This document shows positions 26,747 through 34,587 of a DNA stretch of 64,000 nucleotides, piece by piece (within the stretch, counting starts at the first letter, position 1; every line of letters begins with the position of its first letter). Under the pieces are notes generated by a model, which searched no databases, was not told the DNA's origin, and worked only from the letters and a program-made list of their open reading frames with translations. Position numbers and translations under genes: made by a program. Source of the stretch: Sporosarcina cyprini (lineage in GTDB: Bacteria; Bacillota; Bacilli; Bacillales_A; Planococcaceae); the NCBI RefSeq assembly GCF_022048975.1, contig NZ_JAKMHX010000030.1:310001-374000 (forward strand), written 5' to 3'.

Positions 26747-27750
26747 TAGGATCGTTTCACGAATGGTTTGCCTGGTTCGTAATTCAGAAAAACATTATCG
26801 CTTTCTGCGGGTCTCACCATCCCTCCTCCTTTCGCTACATATTCCTTGATTCGTTCCAACTGTTCAGCGTCCATAATGTCAAATCGAGCGGACAAAGAAT
26901 GCTCCGTTGTTTCAATTAAACGCTGTGAGGAAATGCATACGACCGTTTGCCTCAATTCTTCCAGTGAAACACCGAAATCCAACATTCGGTAGAAGCAGCC
27001 AACGGCATCTTTGGCATGGACAGACGTTACGACTAAATGACCGGTCAATGCCGCTTGGACAGCTGTTTTTGCTGTTTCGGCATCACGAATTTCACCAATC
27101 ATAATGACATCAGGCGAATGACGGAGTATGGCGCGCAAACCAGCAGCATATGTCATGCCCGCCTGTTCGTTCACTTGAATTTGAAGCAAATGGGAATGAT
27201 TGTTTTCGACCGGATCTTCTAATGTGATGACATGACGATGCAATACATTGACACAATGTGCCAGAAGGGAATAGATAGTTGTCGTTTTCCCGCTACCCGT
27301 GGGACCGGTCACCATAACAAGGCCTTGTTCATTTGAAACCGCATTTCGCAATTGGTCTGCCCATTTTCGTTCTATACACAAGGAGTCAATCGGAACGATG
27401 CGATCATGCTTCTGAAGGCGGATAACGACACTTTCTTTGAAATGGATGGATGGAATGGTTGATATTCGGAACGAGAAATTTTCATTGTTGAATTGTTTGT
27501 GGAATGAACCGCTTTGAGGTTTTCGCCGATTACTAATATCGAGCGAAGAGAGGTATTTGTAAAAAGAAATCATACGGGCCGCCAATTGGAGGGGGATTGT
27601 GCCGGTCCGCTTCAATTTCACACCAAGTTTGAAAGCTACTTCATATTCATCATCATGGGGGACGAGATGAATATCTGTCACGTCTTGTCCAATGGCAGTT
27701 TCCAACAGCAGAAAGCACTTCTTTTCAATCATATTTTGCTGATTATCCAT
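26746..27750 (-). CDS. comGA: ComGA, traffic ATPase of the competence pseudopilus
   Basis: 334-residue GspE/PilT-family ATPase: Walker A GPTGSGKTTT near 147-156, Asp box LEDPVE, Walker B-like IMIGEIRDAETAKTAVQAAL and the His-box GHLVVTSVHAKDA. First gene of the seven-gene comG operon. A possible ComK half-site lies about 120 bases upstream. Conserved in place next to yqgY-yqgX. Confidence 0.95.
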   Translation of the reverse strand: MDNQQNMIEKKCFLLLETAIGQDVTDIHLVPHDDEYEVAFKLGVKLKRTGTIPLQLAARMISFYKYLSSLDISNRRKPQSGSFHKQFNNENFSFRISTIPSIHFKESVVIRLQKHDRIVPIDSLCIERKWADQLRNAVSNEQGLVMVTGPTGSGKTTTIYSLLAHCVNVLHRHVITLEDPVENNHSHLLQIQVNEQAGMTYAAGLRAILRHSPDVIMIGEIRDAETAKTAVQAALTGHLVVTSVHAKDAVGCFYRMLDFGVSLEELRQTVVCISSQRLIETTEHSLSARFDIMDAEQLERIKEYVAKGGGMVRPAESDNVFLNYEPGKPFVKRS

Positions 27751-27869
27751 TCAACACCCCTCTTTCAGTGACGAAAGATCGCTTTCCGTCTCACAACCAG
27801 TATACATGTCTTCCAAGGATTAGGGAATGGTATTCGGCAAACTCGAATTATCAAGGGCTGAAATCGTCC

Positions 27870-27882
27870 AAAACAAAGTTTT
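27870..27882 (-). promoter_or_regulatory. Candidate ComK box upstream of comGA
   Basis: AAAACAAAGTTTT is an exact AAAA-N5-TTTT K-box, about 120 bases upstream of comGA. An adjoining CAAAGGCTCTTTT (27883-27895) is a one-mismatch second box, but the two are directly adjacent rather than 8, 18 or 31 bases apart as known for ComK sites, so the call is tentative. Confidence 0.33.
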
Positions 27883-27964
27883 CAAAGGCTCTTTTGGCGC
27901 AAATCCCGATTTTCGCATGACATAGCAGAATACACCATTTTGTCACAATGCCATTCGATATAAG

Positions 27965-27994
27965 TTTACATTTGCAGAGCGTATCCTTTATAAT
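27965..27994 (+). promoter_or_regulatory. Sigma-A promoter of yqgY
   Basis: TTTACA (27965-27970), 18-base spacer, perfect TATAAT (27989-27994), about 47 bases before the ATG of the DUF2626 gene. Confidence 0.7.
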
Positions 27995-28040
27995 GATGGT
28001 GAGATCATTGTATTGTTTTACGTTAAGGAGGGACGCACGT

Positions 28041-28286
28041 ATGGATAACATGTTCAAACTATGTGGTTTCTGGACAGGGGTATTCGCAGTTATGTTCTTT
28101 GTAGGCGGCATGTTGCCTGCATCGCTCATCTTCGTCGCTAGTACGATTTTCTTCCTGTTGCTTGGATACTTGAATCTTACTGAGCGTATGTATATGTACA
28201 TGTTCGGCGCTTACTTGATGATTTTCATGGTCGGATTCAGCTATTATGCTACTTTCATTCACGTACCAGGTGCCGGCCACGAATGA
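28041..28286 (+). CDS. yqgY: DUF2626 membrane protein (YqgY)
   Basis: 81-residue protein with three hydrophobic segments (about 10-24, 27-44, 54-70) and the family pattern MFKLCGFWTGVFAVMFFVGG and LTERMYMYMFGAYL. TAAGGAGGG ribosome site eight bases before the ATG at 28041; an ORF reaching 27948 covers the promoter. Conserved in Bacillales next to comG; function unknown. Confidence 0.88.
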   Translation: MDNMFKLCGFWTGVFAVMFFVGGMLPASLIFVASTIFFLLLGYLNLTERMYMYMFGAYLMIFMVGFSYYATFIHVPGAGHE

Positions 28287-28298
28287 GCGCGTAAAAAA

Positions 28299-28320
28299 AC
28301 AGCCAATTGGCTGTTTTTTT
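28299..28320 (+). terminator. Bidirectional terminator between yqgY and yqgX
   Basis: ACAGCCAATTGGCTGT palindrome flanked by A-tract on the left and T-tract on the right, so it can work for both convergent genes. Confidence 0.8.
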
Positions 28321-28336
28321 TATTTCTCGCCCCACC

Positions 28337-28975
28337 TTACTCGAAACCATGCAAGAATGGATTGGCATCTTCCTCTTCACCCGGCGACGTATACGAGCCG
28401 TGTCCAGGAAATAGGAAACAATCCGGATCCAGTGTCAGGATTTTCGTATGAATGGAATTGAGGAGCGTTTTTGTATCGCCTCCCGGGAGATCGGTACGCC
28501 CTACGCTTCGCTGAAACAACGTATCCCCTACAATTGCAAACCGTTCCTCCGGGAATGAATAGAGCACACTGCCAGGCGAATGGCCAGGCACATGTCGGAT
28601 TTCCATCGTAAACGATCCGACCCGCAGCTCCCCTTCTTCACTAAGCAAGTGATCCGCTGGACGATTTACAATACGCGGAAGCCCCGGGTAGCGCGCAGAT
28701 CCGTTTAGTGAGGGATCATTCATCCATGCCGCCTCCGCCTTATGAAGGTATACGGGAATGTTATAACGTTCTCTTATTTCGTCGACTGCGCCAATATGGT
28801 CAAAATGGGCGTGTGTCAGCAAAATTGCGATCGGTGTCAGCTTGGCGTCTTGAACGATTTTTACAATTTTATCGGCCTCTTCACCTGGATCGAACAGCAA
28901 ACATTCTCTTTTATCATTTTCAATAATATAGCAATTCGTCTGGATGGGACCTAACGGATACGTATGTACTTTCAT
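28337..28975 (-). CDS. yqgX: Metallo-beta-lactamase fold hydrolase (YqgX, glyoxalase II-like)
   Basis: 212-residue MBL-fold protein with the zinc motif THAHFDHIGA near 57-66, HVPGHSPGSVLY, GDTLFQRSVGRTDLPGGD and FPGHGSYT. Sequence pattern and length match the YqgX/GloB-like hydrolases; the natural substrate in organisms without glutathione (perhaps a bacillithiol thioester) is inferred only. Convergent with yqgY. Confidence 0.88.
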   Translation of the reverse strand: MKVHTYPLGPIQTNCYIIENDKRECLLFDPGEEADKIVKIVQDAKLTPIAILLTHAHFDHIGAVDEIRERYNIPVYLHKAEAAWMNDPSLNGSARYPGLPRIVNRPADHLLSEEGELRVGSFTMEIRHVPGHSPGSVLYSFPEERFAIVGDTLFQRSVGRTDLPGGDTKTLLNSIHTKILTLDPDCFLFPGHGSYTSPGEEEDANPFLHGFE

Positions 28976-29048
28976 GAATAAATTCCTCCTCTTAAAATCA
29001 TATTACTCAAGTTGAGGACCGAGTTCAAACAATCGTCATGAATTAACC

Positions 29049-29077
29049 TCGACAAAAATCATAATAGCCAGTACAAT
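29049..29077 (+). promoter_or_regulatory. Sigma-A promoter of yqgW
   Basis: TCGACA (29049-29054), 17-base spacer, TACAAT (29072-29077), about 60 bases before the DUF2759 start codon. Confidence 0.68.
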
Positions 29078-29137
29078 AGAAAGGGAATATTGCTAATCGG
29101 CATTCATTTTTTCTTGTTTGAAAGGAGTGTCTACTAC

Positions 29138-29317
29138 ATGAACATTTTAATGGTTATTTTTGGTCTTGTTGCTATTTTGGCAGTGGTCGGTACAGTCCAA
29201 GGCTTCAAAGAACGCAATATTTTAAGCATTGCTTTCAATTTGGCTGCAGTTGTCATCTTCGGTGCCTTCACCGTTGCGACAATCGTTTACCAAGGTTATC
29301 CGCCGAAACTTCATTAA
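29138..29317 (+). CDS. yqgW: DUF2759 small membrane protein (YqgW)
   Basis: 59-residue protein with two membrane helices (2-21 and 30-51) joined by GFKERN, matching the DUF2759 family. GAAAGGAGTG ribosome site before the ATG at 29138; a longer frame from 29090 lacks one. Function unknown. Position conserved next to yqgX. Confidence 0.85.
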   Translation: MNILMVIFGLVAILAVVGTVQGFKERNILSIAFNLAAVVIFGAFTVATIVYQGYPPKLH

Positions 29318-29342
29318 TCATCCGAACGATCTGACGGGTACA

Positions 29343-29376
29343 AAAAACATCCTTCTTTGCTGAAGGATGTTTTTTA
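29343..29376. terminator. Bidirectional terminator between yqgW and yqgU
   Basis: AAAAAACATCCTTC / GAAGGATGTTTTTT stem with a 6-base loop; A- and T-tracts serve both convergent genes. Confidence 0.85.
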
Positions 29377-30450
29377 TTGTTCCAACCACTTATTCAATTC
29401 CTTCTTCGCAAGATCCAATACATCCTCTCCCTCGTAGCCGGTCAGGCAGTAGGTCCCTGCAGGAGAACAGTGAAGCGGGCCGTCAGGTACATCATCCATC
29501 AATACATTGACTTGTCCCCCTCGGATATCCGCCAATTGGAAGGGCGCGGTCATTTCATCCAGCTTTCCACCTGCCGTCGGAACCTTCATTCGCACTTCAT
29601 CGGCAGACAGCCAATCCATCTCCGGCATGACAAGACCTGAAAAACTGGATACCGCCGGCATTTCGACTTTCCCCATCAGCTTGCCCTCTCCATTTCTCAT
29701 TTCCAGCAAGACCTTCTCGCCCTCCCCCGGCTGCATCGTCAGGAGTGAATCAAAATACGTTTCAAATTGGACAACGCCCGAAATGCCCGTAGGTGAAGTT
29801 TCGTCTGTTTTTACATCATAGGCAGAAACTGCTCCATTTTCACTAAGAGTTAAGAGCTGTTCTGTCCCGAGCCACTTTGGAAATGGATCCTCCAGTGATA
29901 ACGATGACATTTCTTCTTCGTGTCCATCATAATAAAACAGGTCAAATGACCAATCATCATGAAAAGCTGTTAATAGAACAAGATTTTCATCAATATCGTT
30001 CCATTCAACCGACAGTTCCTTTGACTCAATCGCTAACTGATGAAGGACGGTACCATCCAGCGAAATAATCTTGACTGTTGCCGAATCCGAATCATCGCTC
30101 GTATGTATGAGAAGGTACTTTTTGGAGGGATGGACAAGAACATCATTGATAAACGAATCTTCCCGGTCTATCAACTCACTCTTCCCGGTCAACCGATTAA
30201 AACTTTTTATCGCATATGTATTTTCTTCTTGCTCTACATAGACAATTTCTGTATCCGACAGCCAGTCCACAACATACTGGAAATGCTCAGGCTGGACATG
30301 CAATGTCTGCAAAGTGTCTTTTGCCGATTGACCCGTCTCGTTTGGCAGTTCCGTCTCTGGATATGTCTGCACATCAGGCGGTACTTCCTTACTCGTGCAT
30401 CCCGTTAGAACGATTCCAAGAATAATAAGCGGGATGAATTTTTTTATCAA
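29374..30450 (-). CDS. yqgU: YqgU-like lipoprotein with beta-propeller-type repeats
   Basis: 358-residue exported lipoprotein: positively charged MIKKF, hydrophobic stretch and lipobox LTGC (cysteine about residue 17). The mature part has repeated strand-turn units (VDWLSDTEIVYVEQEE, VHPSKKYLLIHTS, LDGTVLHQL) as in six-bladed propellers. TTG start at 30450 is chosen because GGAGGGGAAA lies just upstream; the ATG at 30495 would put charged residues before the signal peptide. Same position as yqgU of B. subtilis. Role unknown. Confidence 0.82.
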   Translation of the reverse strand: MIKKFIPLIILGIVLTGCTSKEVPPDVQTYPETELPNETGQSAKDTLQTLHVQPEHFQYVVDWLSDTEIVYVEQEENTYAIKSFNRLTGKSELIDREDSFINDVLVHPSKKYLLIHTSDDSDSATVKIISLDGTVLHQLAIESKELSVEWNDIDENLVLLTAFHDDWSFDLFYYDGHEEEMSSLSLEDPFPKWLGTEQLLTLSENGAVSAYDVKTDETSPTGISGVVQFETYFDSLLTMQPGEGEKVLLEMRNGEGKLMGKVEMPAVSSFSGLVMPEMDWLSADEVRMKVPTAGGKLDEMTAPFQLADIRGGQVNVLMDDVPDGPLHCSPAGTYCLTGYEGEDVLDLAKKELNKWLEQ

Positions 30451-30480
30451 GACTCTTTCCCCTCCCTTCCGCGAATTGGT

Positions 30481-30511
30481 AAAAAAAATCTGCACGGCAG
30501 GAGTCCGTGCA
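30481..30511 (-). terminator. Terminator after the LTA synthase gene
   Basis: Minus strand CTGCACGG / CCGTGCAG around seven bases, followed by ATTTTTTT; 15 bases past the stop. Confidence 0.85.
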
Positions 30512-30526
30512 GATCGTAGACAATAC

Positions 30527-32422
30527 TTACTTATCGTTCAACCGCTTCTTCTCTTGGCCATCTTCTGTAAAGCGCAGCAAGTCTCCATTAATGATCAAGT
30601 CGGAATACCCCAGTTCAGTCGTAGCCCGCTTGACATATGGCTCACATACCGATTCATCCGTCGGTTCTCCAGTCTTGACATCGTAACAAACTTCATGTGC
30701 ATAAATCGCATCGTCTGTTACAAAACGGCCATCACGGAAAATGACGAACGGTTCATGGTCTTTCGAGAAAACGTCTGCTCCCATTTGCATATCTTCTTTT
30801 GTATCAATGCCAAGCAGATGCAGAATGGTTGGCCGTAAATCCAATTGACCCGACAGCTCATCCATGACTTTTCCTTTACCATAGCCAGGAATATGGATGA
30901 ACATCGGCACTTTTTGCAATTCAGCGTTGTCAAATGGTGTAATCTCTTTGTCCAAGTACATACCCATCGCTTTATTATGGTTTTCTGAAATACCATAGTG
31001 GTCACCATACATGATAATAATCGAGTTATCATAAAGTCCGTTCTCCTTCAAATCATCGAAGAACGTCTTCACTGCTTCATCCATGTAACGAACCGATTGG
31101 AAGTACTTGTTTAATGTGTTTGAATTGGAATCGTATGCCGGAATCAGCATATCCTCTTCATCCAAATCAAACGGATGGTGGTTCGTCAATGTAATCATTC
31201 TCGTTGCGAAAGGCTGCGGCATATCTTTCATAATTTCAACCGATTGATCGAAGAACGGGATATCTTTCATACCCCAGTTAACCGCTTGACCTTCCCCGAT
31301 CTCATAACTTTCAACGTCATAGAATTTTTGGATACCTAAGGCCTGGTACATAATATCACGGTTCCAGAAACTGCGGTTGTTCGCATGCATGACACTCGTG
31401 AAATAACCATTTTGCCCAAGTCTTTCGGATAATGAGTTAAATGTGTTACCGCTGTTCGTAAAGAAAACGGCTCCGCCATTCCGGCCATAAAGGGAATTCT
31501 CGACAATAAACTCGGAGTCTGAAGTTTTCCCAAGACCAGTTTGGTGGTAGAAGTTGTCAAAATAGAATGTATCCTGATCGTTCGTCAATTCATTAAGGAA
31601 AGGTGTTACGACATGCCCGTTCATTTCATTGTTAATAACAAAGTTCTGCAAGGATTCGAGCGAAACGATAATGACATTGCGCCCTTTTGCAACGCCGAAC
31701 ATTTCAGGGTTCGGTTCTGCATAATTGGCATTAATATAGTTAGCGACTTCTGTCAGTTCACTGCCATCCGCTAAAGCGCGTTCCGCGTGTGTTTTGGATT
31801 GAATAAACAAATCATAAAGATGATAGTTATACGTACCAATATTTTTCACCAGCAATTCACGGTCAAAGCTTCTTGTCAATAACTGGGGCCGTTGTGCTTC
31901 GGATAGGCCCAGGTTAACCATCAGCACGGTAGCGGCTACAACAAAATACAATTTCCGGCCAATTTTGCGTCCAGAGGACAGGGATACTGTGTCCCGCACC
32001 TTCAAAAACTTAATAGCCAAGAGGACGATGATCACATCACTAAAGAAAAAGATATCCGTCCAATGAAGATTTGCTGTAACGGAGGAAGACAAATCACCGA
32101 AGTTGCTCGTTTGAAACAATAATGGCAATGTTATGAAATCACTAAAGAAACGATAAAAAACAGCATTAGCGAACATGAGGATCGAGGTGATCAAGCTGAC
32201 CGAAAAAATGTAGATGTTCCGGCGCTTCCTGCTTTTCATGAAAAGCGCAATTCCGTAAATGAATAATAGGAAACTGAGCGGGTTCATGAAAAGTATGAAC
32301 TCTTGCATAACATTGTCAATCGACATATTAAAGCTTGTATGGTAACCAATATAGGTTGTAATCCACGTTGCAACGATAGCAATAAGGAGTACGGAATGTT
32401 TGGGCCAGGTTGCTTTTTTCAT
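30527..32422 (-). CDS. ltaS: Lipoteichoic acid synthase family protein (LtaS/YqgS-like)
   Basis: Polymerises glycerol-phosphate from phosphatidylglycerol on the outer membrane face. The 631-residue protein has five N-terminal membrane helices (about 10-24, 42-62, 70-92, 125-140, 158-172) and an extracellular sulfatase-fold domain with VSLESLQNF (metal-binding glutamate), catalytic threonine 300 in GLGKTSDSE and MYGDHYG. In B. subtilis the paralogue at this place is YqgS; which LTA synthase role (housekeeping or accessory) it plays here cannot be told. A likely signal-peptidase-type site lies between helix 5 and the enzyme domain. Confidence 0.9.
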   Translation of the reverse strand: MKKATWPKHSVLLIAIVATWITTYIGYHTSFNMSIDNVMQEFILFMNPLSFLLFIYGIALFMKSRKRRNIYIFSVSLITSILMFANAVFYRFFSDFITLPLLFQTSNFGDLSSSVTANLHWTDIFFFSDVIIVLLAIKFLKVRDTVSLSSGRKIGRKLYFVVAATVLMVNLGLSEAQRPQLLTRSFDRELLVKNIGTYNYHLYDLFIQSKTHAERALADGSELTEVANYINANYAEPNPEMFGVAKGRNVIIVSLESLQNFVINNEMNGHVVTPFLNELTNDQDTFYFDNFYHQTGLGKTSDSEFIVENSLYGRNGGAVFFTNSGNTFNSLSERLGQNGYFTSVMHANNRSFWNRDIMYQALGIQKFYDVESYEIGEGQAVNWGMKDIPFFDQSVEIMKDMPQPFATRMITLTNHHPFDLDEEDMLIPAYDSNSNTLNKYFQSVRYMDEAVKTFFDDLKENGLYDNSIIIMYGDHYGISENHNKAMGMYLDKEITPFDNAELQKVPMFIHIPGYGKGKVMDELSGQLDLRPTILHLLGIDTKEDMQMGADVFSKDHEPFVIFRDGRFVTDDAIYAHEVCYDVKTGEPTDESVCEPYVKRATTELGYSDLIINGDLLRFTEDGQEKKRLNDK

Positions 32423-32561
32423 TCTTTCTCTTCCTTTCTAGCCTTGTAAAATCTAATGTACTCATCCAACCATTTGTACTAGCACTGTCTATATAGACGG
32501 AATACATGTCAAAAAGTTTCAGTTTTGAACAAGAAACTTCCAAAAGTTTTACGGAAATATA

Positions 32562-32756
32562 TCATTTGTCCCGTAATTCAGCCCGTAAAATGAGTATAGC
32601 TTTCAAGTAATCTTCCTTCATAATAAGTCCGTTATCATGTAGTTCTTTCAGTTCGGCCATCATCATTTCCAGGTCAGACTGCGAATCTCCTGTATAGATG
32701 AACGTGCCGAATCGTTTCAGAAATTGTAATACGTCATAATAGCTTTTCATATTCAT
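32562..32756 (-). CDS. yqgQ: DUF910 family protein (YqgQ)
   Basis: 64-residue all-helical protein with the family pattern YYDVLQFLKRFGTFIYTGD and ELKELHDNGLI. B. subtilis YqgQ has been suggested to bind single-stranded nucleic acid from its structure. Starts directly after the stop of the folate ligase gene, with which it is likely translated. glcK and gluP, neighbours in B. subtilis, are missing here. Confidence 0.88.
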   Translation of the reverse strand: MNMKSYYDVLQFLKRFGTFIYTGDSQSDLEMMMAELKELHDNGLIMKEDYLKAILILRAELRDK

Positions 32757-33326
32757 TCACGACCTCACACAACTGATAATGCCTTCTTCGGTAATAATGG
32801 TATCGACAGGAATGTCGTGAGGTTCCACCGGAATGCGCTTTCCTGTCTGGCATGCGAAAGCCAATGAAACAAGATCTCCTGTAAACTCCTGCAAATAGCG
32901 GTCATAGTAACCGCCGCCAAAACCGATTCGGTATCCCTGGTCTGAGAATACGACACCCGGCACAATTTGGAGATCTATATTCGAACGATCGACGGCAATT
33001 GTCTGCTCGACGATCGGTTCCTTCAAATTCATGTAAACCGTTTCTAAACAATCAAATGATGTAATTTCCCTGAAGTCCATCTCTCTTGTAGACGGCAAGC
33101 ATCTTGGCACAACAATTCGTTTCCCTAAGCGCCATCCTTCTTCTATGATAGGTCTCGTATCCACTTCCGGAAAACGCGAAAGTGTCACACCAATCGTATG
33201 GGCACGTGCAAAAAACTCCGATTCAATGAACCTTTTGCAAATGGCAGAGGACTTTTTCTCGTACACTGTCCGCTCCATCTCTTTTAATAGGGTCATGATC
33301 TCTTTTCGAGCAACCGATTTACCCAT
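32757..33326 (-). CDS. yqgN: 5-formyltetrahydrofolate cyclo-ligase
   Basis: Converts 5-formyl-THF to methenyl-THF with ATP. The 189-residue protein has the family signatures LSRFPEVDTRPI, VPRCLPSTREMDF and the ATP/Mg-binding GYRIGFGGGYYDRYL. Upstream neighbour of yqgQ and just after rpmG. Confidence 0.92.
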   Translation of the reverse strand: MGKSVARKEIMTLLKEMERTVYEKKSSAICKRFIESEFFARAHTIGVTLSRFPEVDTRPIIEEGWRLGKRIVVPRCLPSTREMDFREITSFDCLETVYMNLKEPIVEQTIAVDRSNIDLQIVPGVVFSDQGYRIGFGGGYYDRYLQEFTGDLVSLAFACQTGKRIPVEPHDIPVDTIITEEGIISCVRS

Positions 33327-33349
33327 TATCTTATTCCCCCATTTCGAAA

Positions 33350-33378
33350 TAAAAAACCAAAACCCGTGAAGGTTTTGG
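33350..33378 (-). terminator. Terminator after rpmG
   Basis: Minus strand CCAAAACC / GGTTTTGG stem with a 6-base loop followed by TTTTTT. Confidence 0.8.
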
Positions 33379-33386
33379 CATGAGCA

Positions 33387-33536
33387 TTATTTCGTTTCAC
33401 GGTGCAAAGTTTGTTTCTTGTCACGTGAGCAATATTTTTTCATTTCAAGGCGTTCCGGATTGTTACGCTTGTTTTTCTTCGAAATATAATTACGCTCTCC
33501 ACATTCAGTGCAAGCAAGTGTAATATTTACGCGCAT
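33387..33536 (-). CDS. rpmG: 50S ribosomal protein L33
   Basis: 49-residue ribosomal protein, too short for ordinary ORF cut-offs. Reads [19 protein letters not shown] through [16 protein letters not shown] to HRETK. Cysteines 9 and 12 form the CxxC pair; the second pair has only one cysteine (YCSRD), the same arrangement as in B. subtilis RpmGA. GGGAGGGAC ribosome site before the ATG; terminator follows the stop. Confidence 0.95.
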   Translation of the reverse strand: MRVNITLACTECGERNYISKKNKRNNPERLEMKKYCSRDKKQTLHRETK

Positions 33537-33709
33537 TGTTGTCCCTCCCACTCATTGCAATATACATTTAATCTTTTATGAGCATGATTTATACGACTTT
33601 TCAATTGTAACATATTTGCTGTATTTGTCCAGAGGAAAGTTTGAAATTTCCTTAGCCCTTTGGTTGTGGTACTATGGTGGAAAAGGTTTATTTTACCGGA
33701 GGAATACTA

Positions 33710-34081
33710 GTGGACAACCTAATATTGCTTTTGTTGATCGTAGGCATCATATGTGTTTTGCTTTCCTTCTTTTTTGGACGCTCCTCCCAGAGACATGCAG
33801 AGGATATTGAAAACATCTCCATCAGTTTGCATCAGGAAACAAATCAGCTGAAAAAAAGGCTGAAAGCAGTTGAAGAGGAAATGATGATCGGTGGCGTCAC
33901 ACACGTCACTCCAGGCATTGGGCCCAAAACAAAAACCAGTTCAAAACCCGTTCATGAAATCATTGTCAATCAAATCCTATCACTCCACTCTCAGGGATAT
34001 TCAATTGCTGACATTTCAAAACGCTCTTCCCTGACAACTGAGGAAGTAGTCGAAGTGCTGCGCATGAGAGGGGTTAGATAA
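33710..34081 (+). CDS. Unnamed membrane-anchored coiled-coil protein with C-terminal HTH-like motif
   Basis: 123 residues from a GTG at 33710, set by CCGGAGG seven bases upstream. One N-terminal membrane helix (about 3-20), a charged helical/coiled-coil stretch (26-62, SLHQETNQLKKRLKAVEEEM), a Gly/Pro/Thr linker, and a C-terminal unit QILSLHSQGYSIADISKRSSLTTEEVVEVL that has the shape of a resolvase-type helix-turn-helix. Possibly the counterpart of the small yqz genes near pbpA in B. subtilis. The stop abuts the next gene's ATG, so the two are co-translated. Function unknown. Confidence 0.8.
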   Translation: MDNLILLLLIVGIICVLLSFFFGRSSQRHAEDIENISISLHQETNQLKKRLKAVEEEMMIGGVTHVTPGIGPKTKTSSKPVHEIIVNQILSLHSQGYSIADISKRSSLTTEEVVEVLRMRGVR

Positions 34082-34549
34082 ATGCTGCGGGATATTTTAA
34101 GATCGGCAGGCATCGGCTGCCTCCTGGCAGGCGGTATCCTCTATTTCGTTGGACCCTCCGCCGCAAACAGCCCGCAAACCAATGAGGCGGGTAAAATAAA
34201 AGCCCTTGAACAGGAACTGGAAGCGGTAAAAAGGGAGCTTGCGATCGCACAGAGAACTTCGTCAGTCGACCAGCAGGCAAATGCGCATAAGGATACTGCC
34301 GCTAAGGAGGAGGCAACCACCCCTTCAGATGGCCAAGTGACCAAAACCATTCTTACCATCGAGCCGGGAGCTGTTTCCACTAAGATTTCATCGCGCTTGG
34401 AACGGGCTGGCATTATTGAAAGTGCCGCGGAATTTGATCGCTACCTGCAAGAAAAAGGGTTATCCGGCCGGATCCAGGTTGGCGAATATGAGGTCGATTC
34501 TACGATGGACCTCAAGACCCTCGCTTCCATCATCACGAAGGCAAAATAA
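34082..34549 (+). CDS. Small membrane protein with MltG/YceG-like C-terminal segment
   Basis: 155 residues: one N-terminal membrane helix (8-24), a heptad-rich region (36-58, KIKALEQELEAVKRELAI), a low-complexity linker, and a C-terminal segment (about 85-155: TIEPGAVSTKISSRLERAGIIESAAEFDRYL, KGLSGRIQVGEYEVDSTMDLKTLASIITK) resembling the LysM-like part of endolytic transglycosylase MltG but without the catalytic domain. Its ATG follows the stop of the preceding gene directly. Next to the convergent transpeptidase gene pbpA; a peptidoglycan role is inference. Confidence 0.8.
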   Translation: MLRDILRSAGIGCLLAGGILYFVGPSAANSPQTNEAGKIKALEQELEAVKRELAIAQRTSSVDQQANAHKDTAAKEEATTPSDGQVTKTILTIEPGAVSTKISSRLERAGIIESAAEFDRYLQEKGLSGRIQVGEYEVDSTMDLKTLASIITKAK

Positions 34550-34550
34550 G

Positions 34551-34587
34551 AAAAAGCGTCGGACGATTTTATCGTTCGACGCTTTTA
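34551..34587. terminator. Bidirectional terminator between the MltG-like gene and pbpA
   Basis: AAAAAGCGTCGGACG pairs with CGTTCGACGCTTTT around ATTTTAT. The right arm runs into the 3' end of pbpA. Confidence 0.82.
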
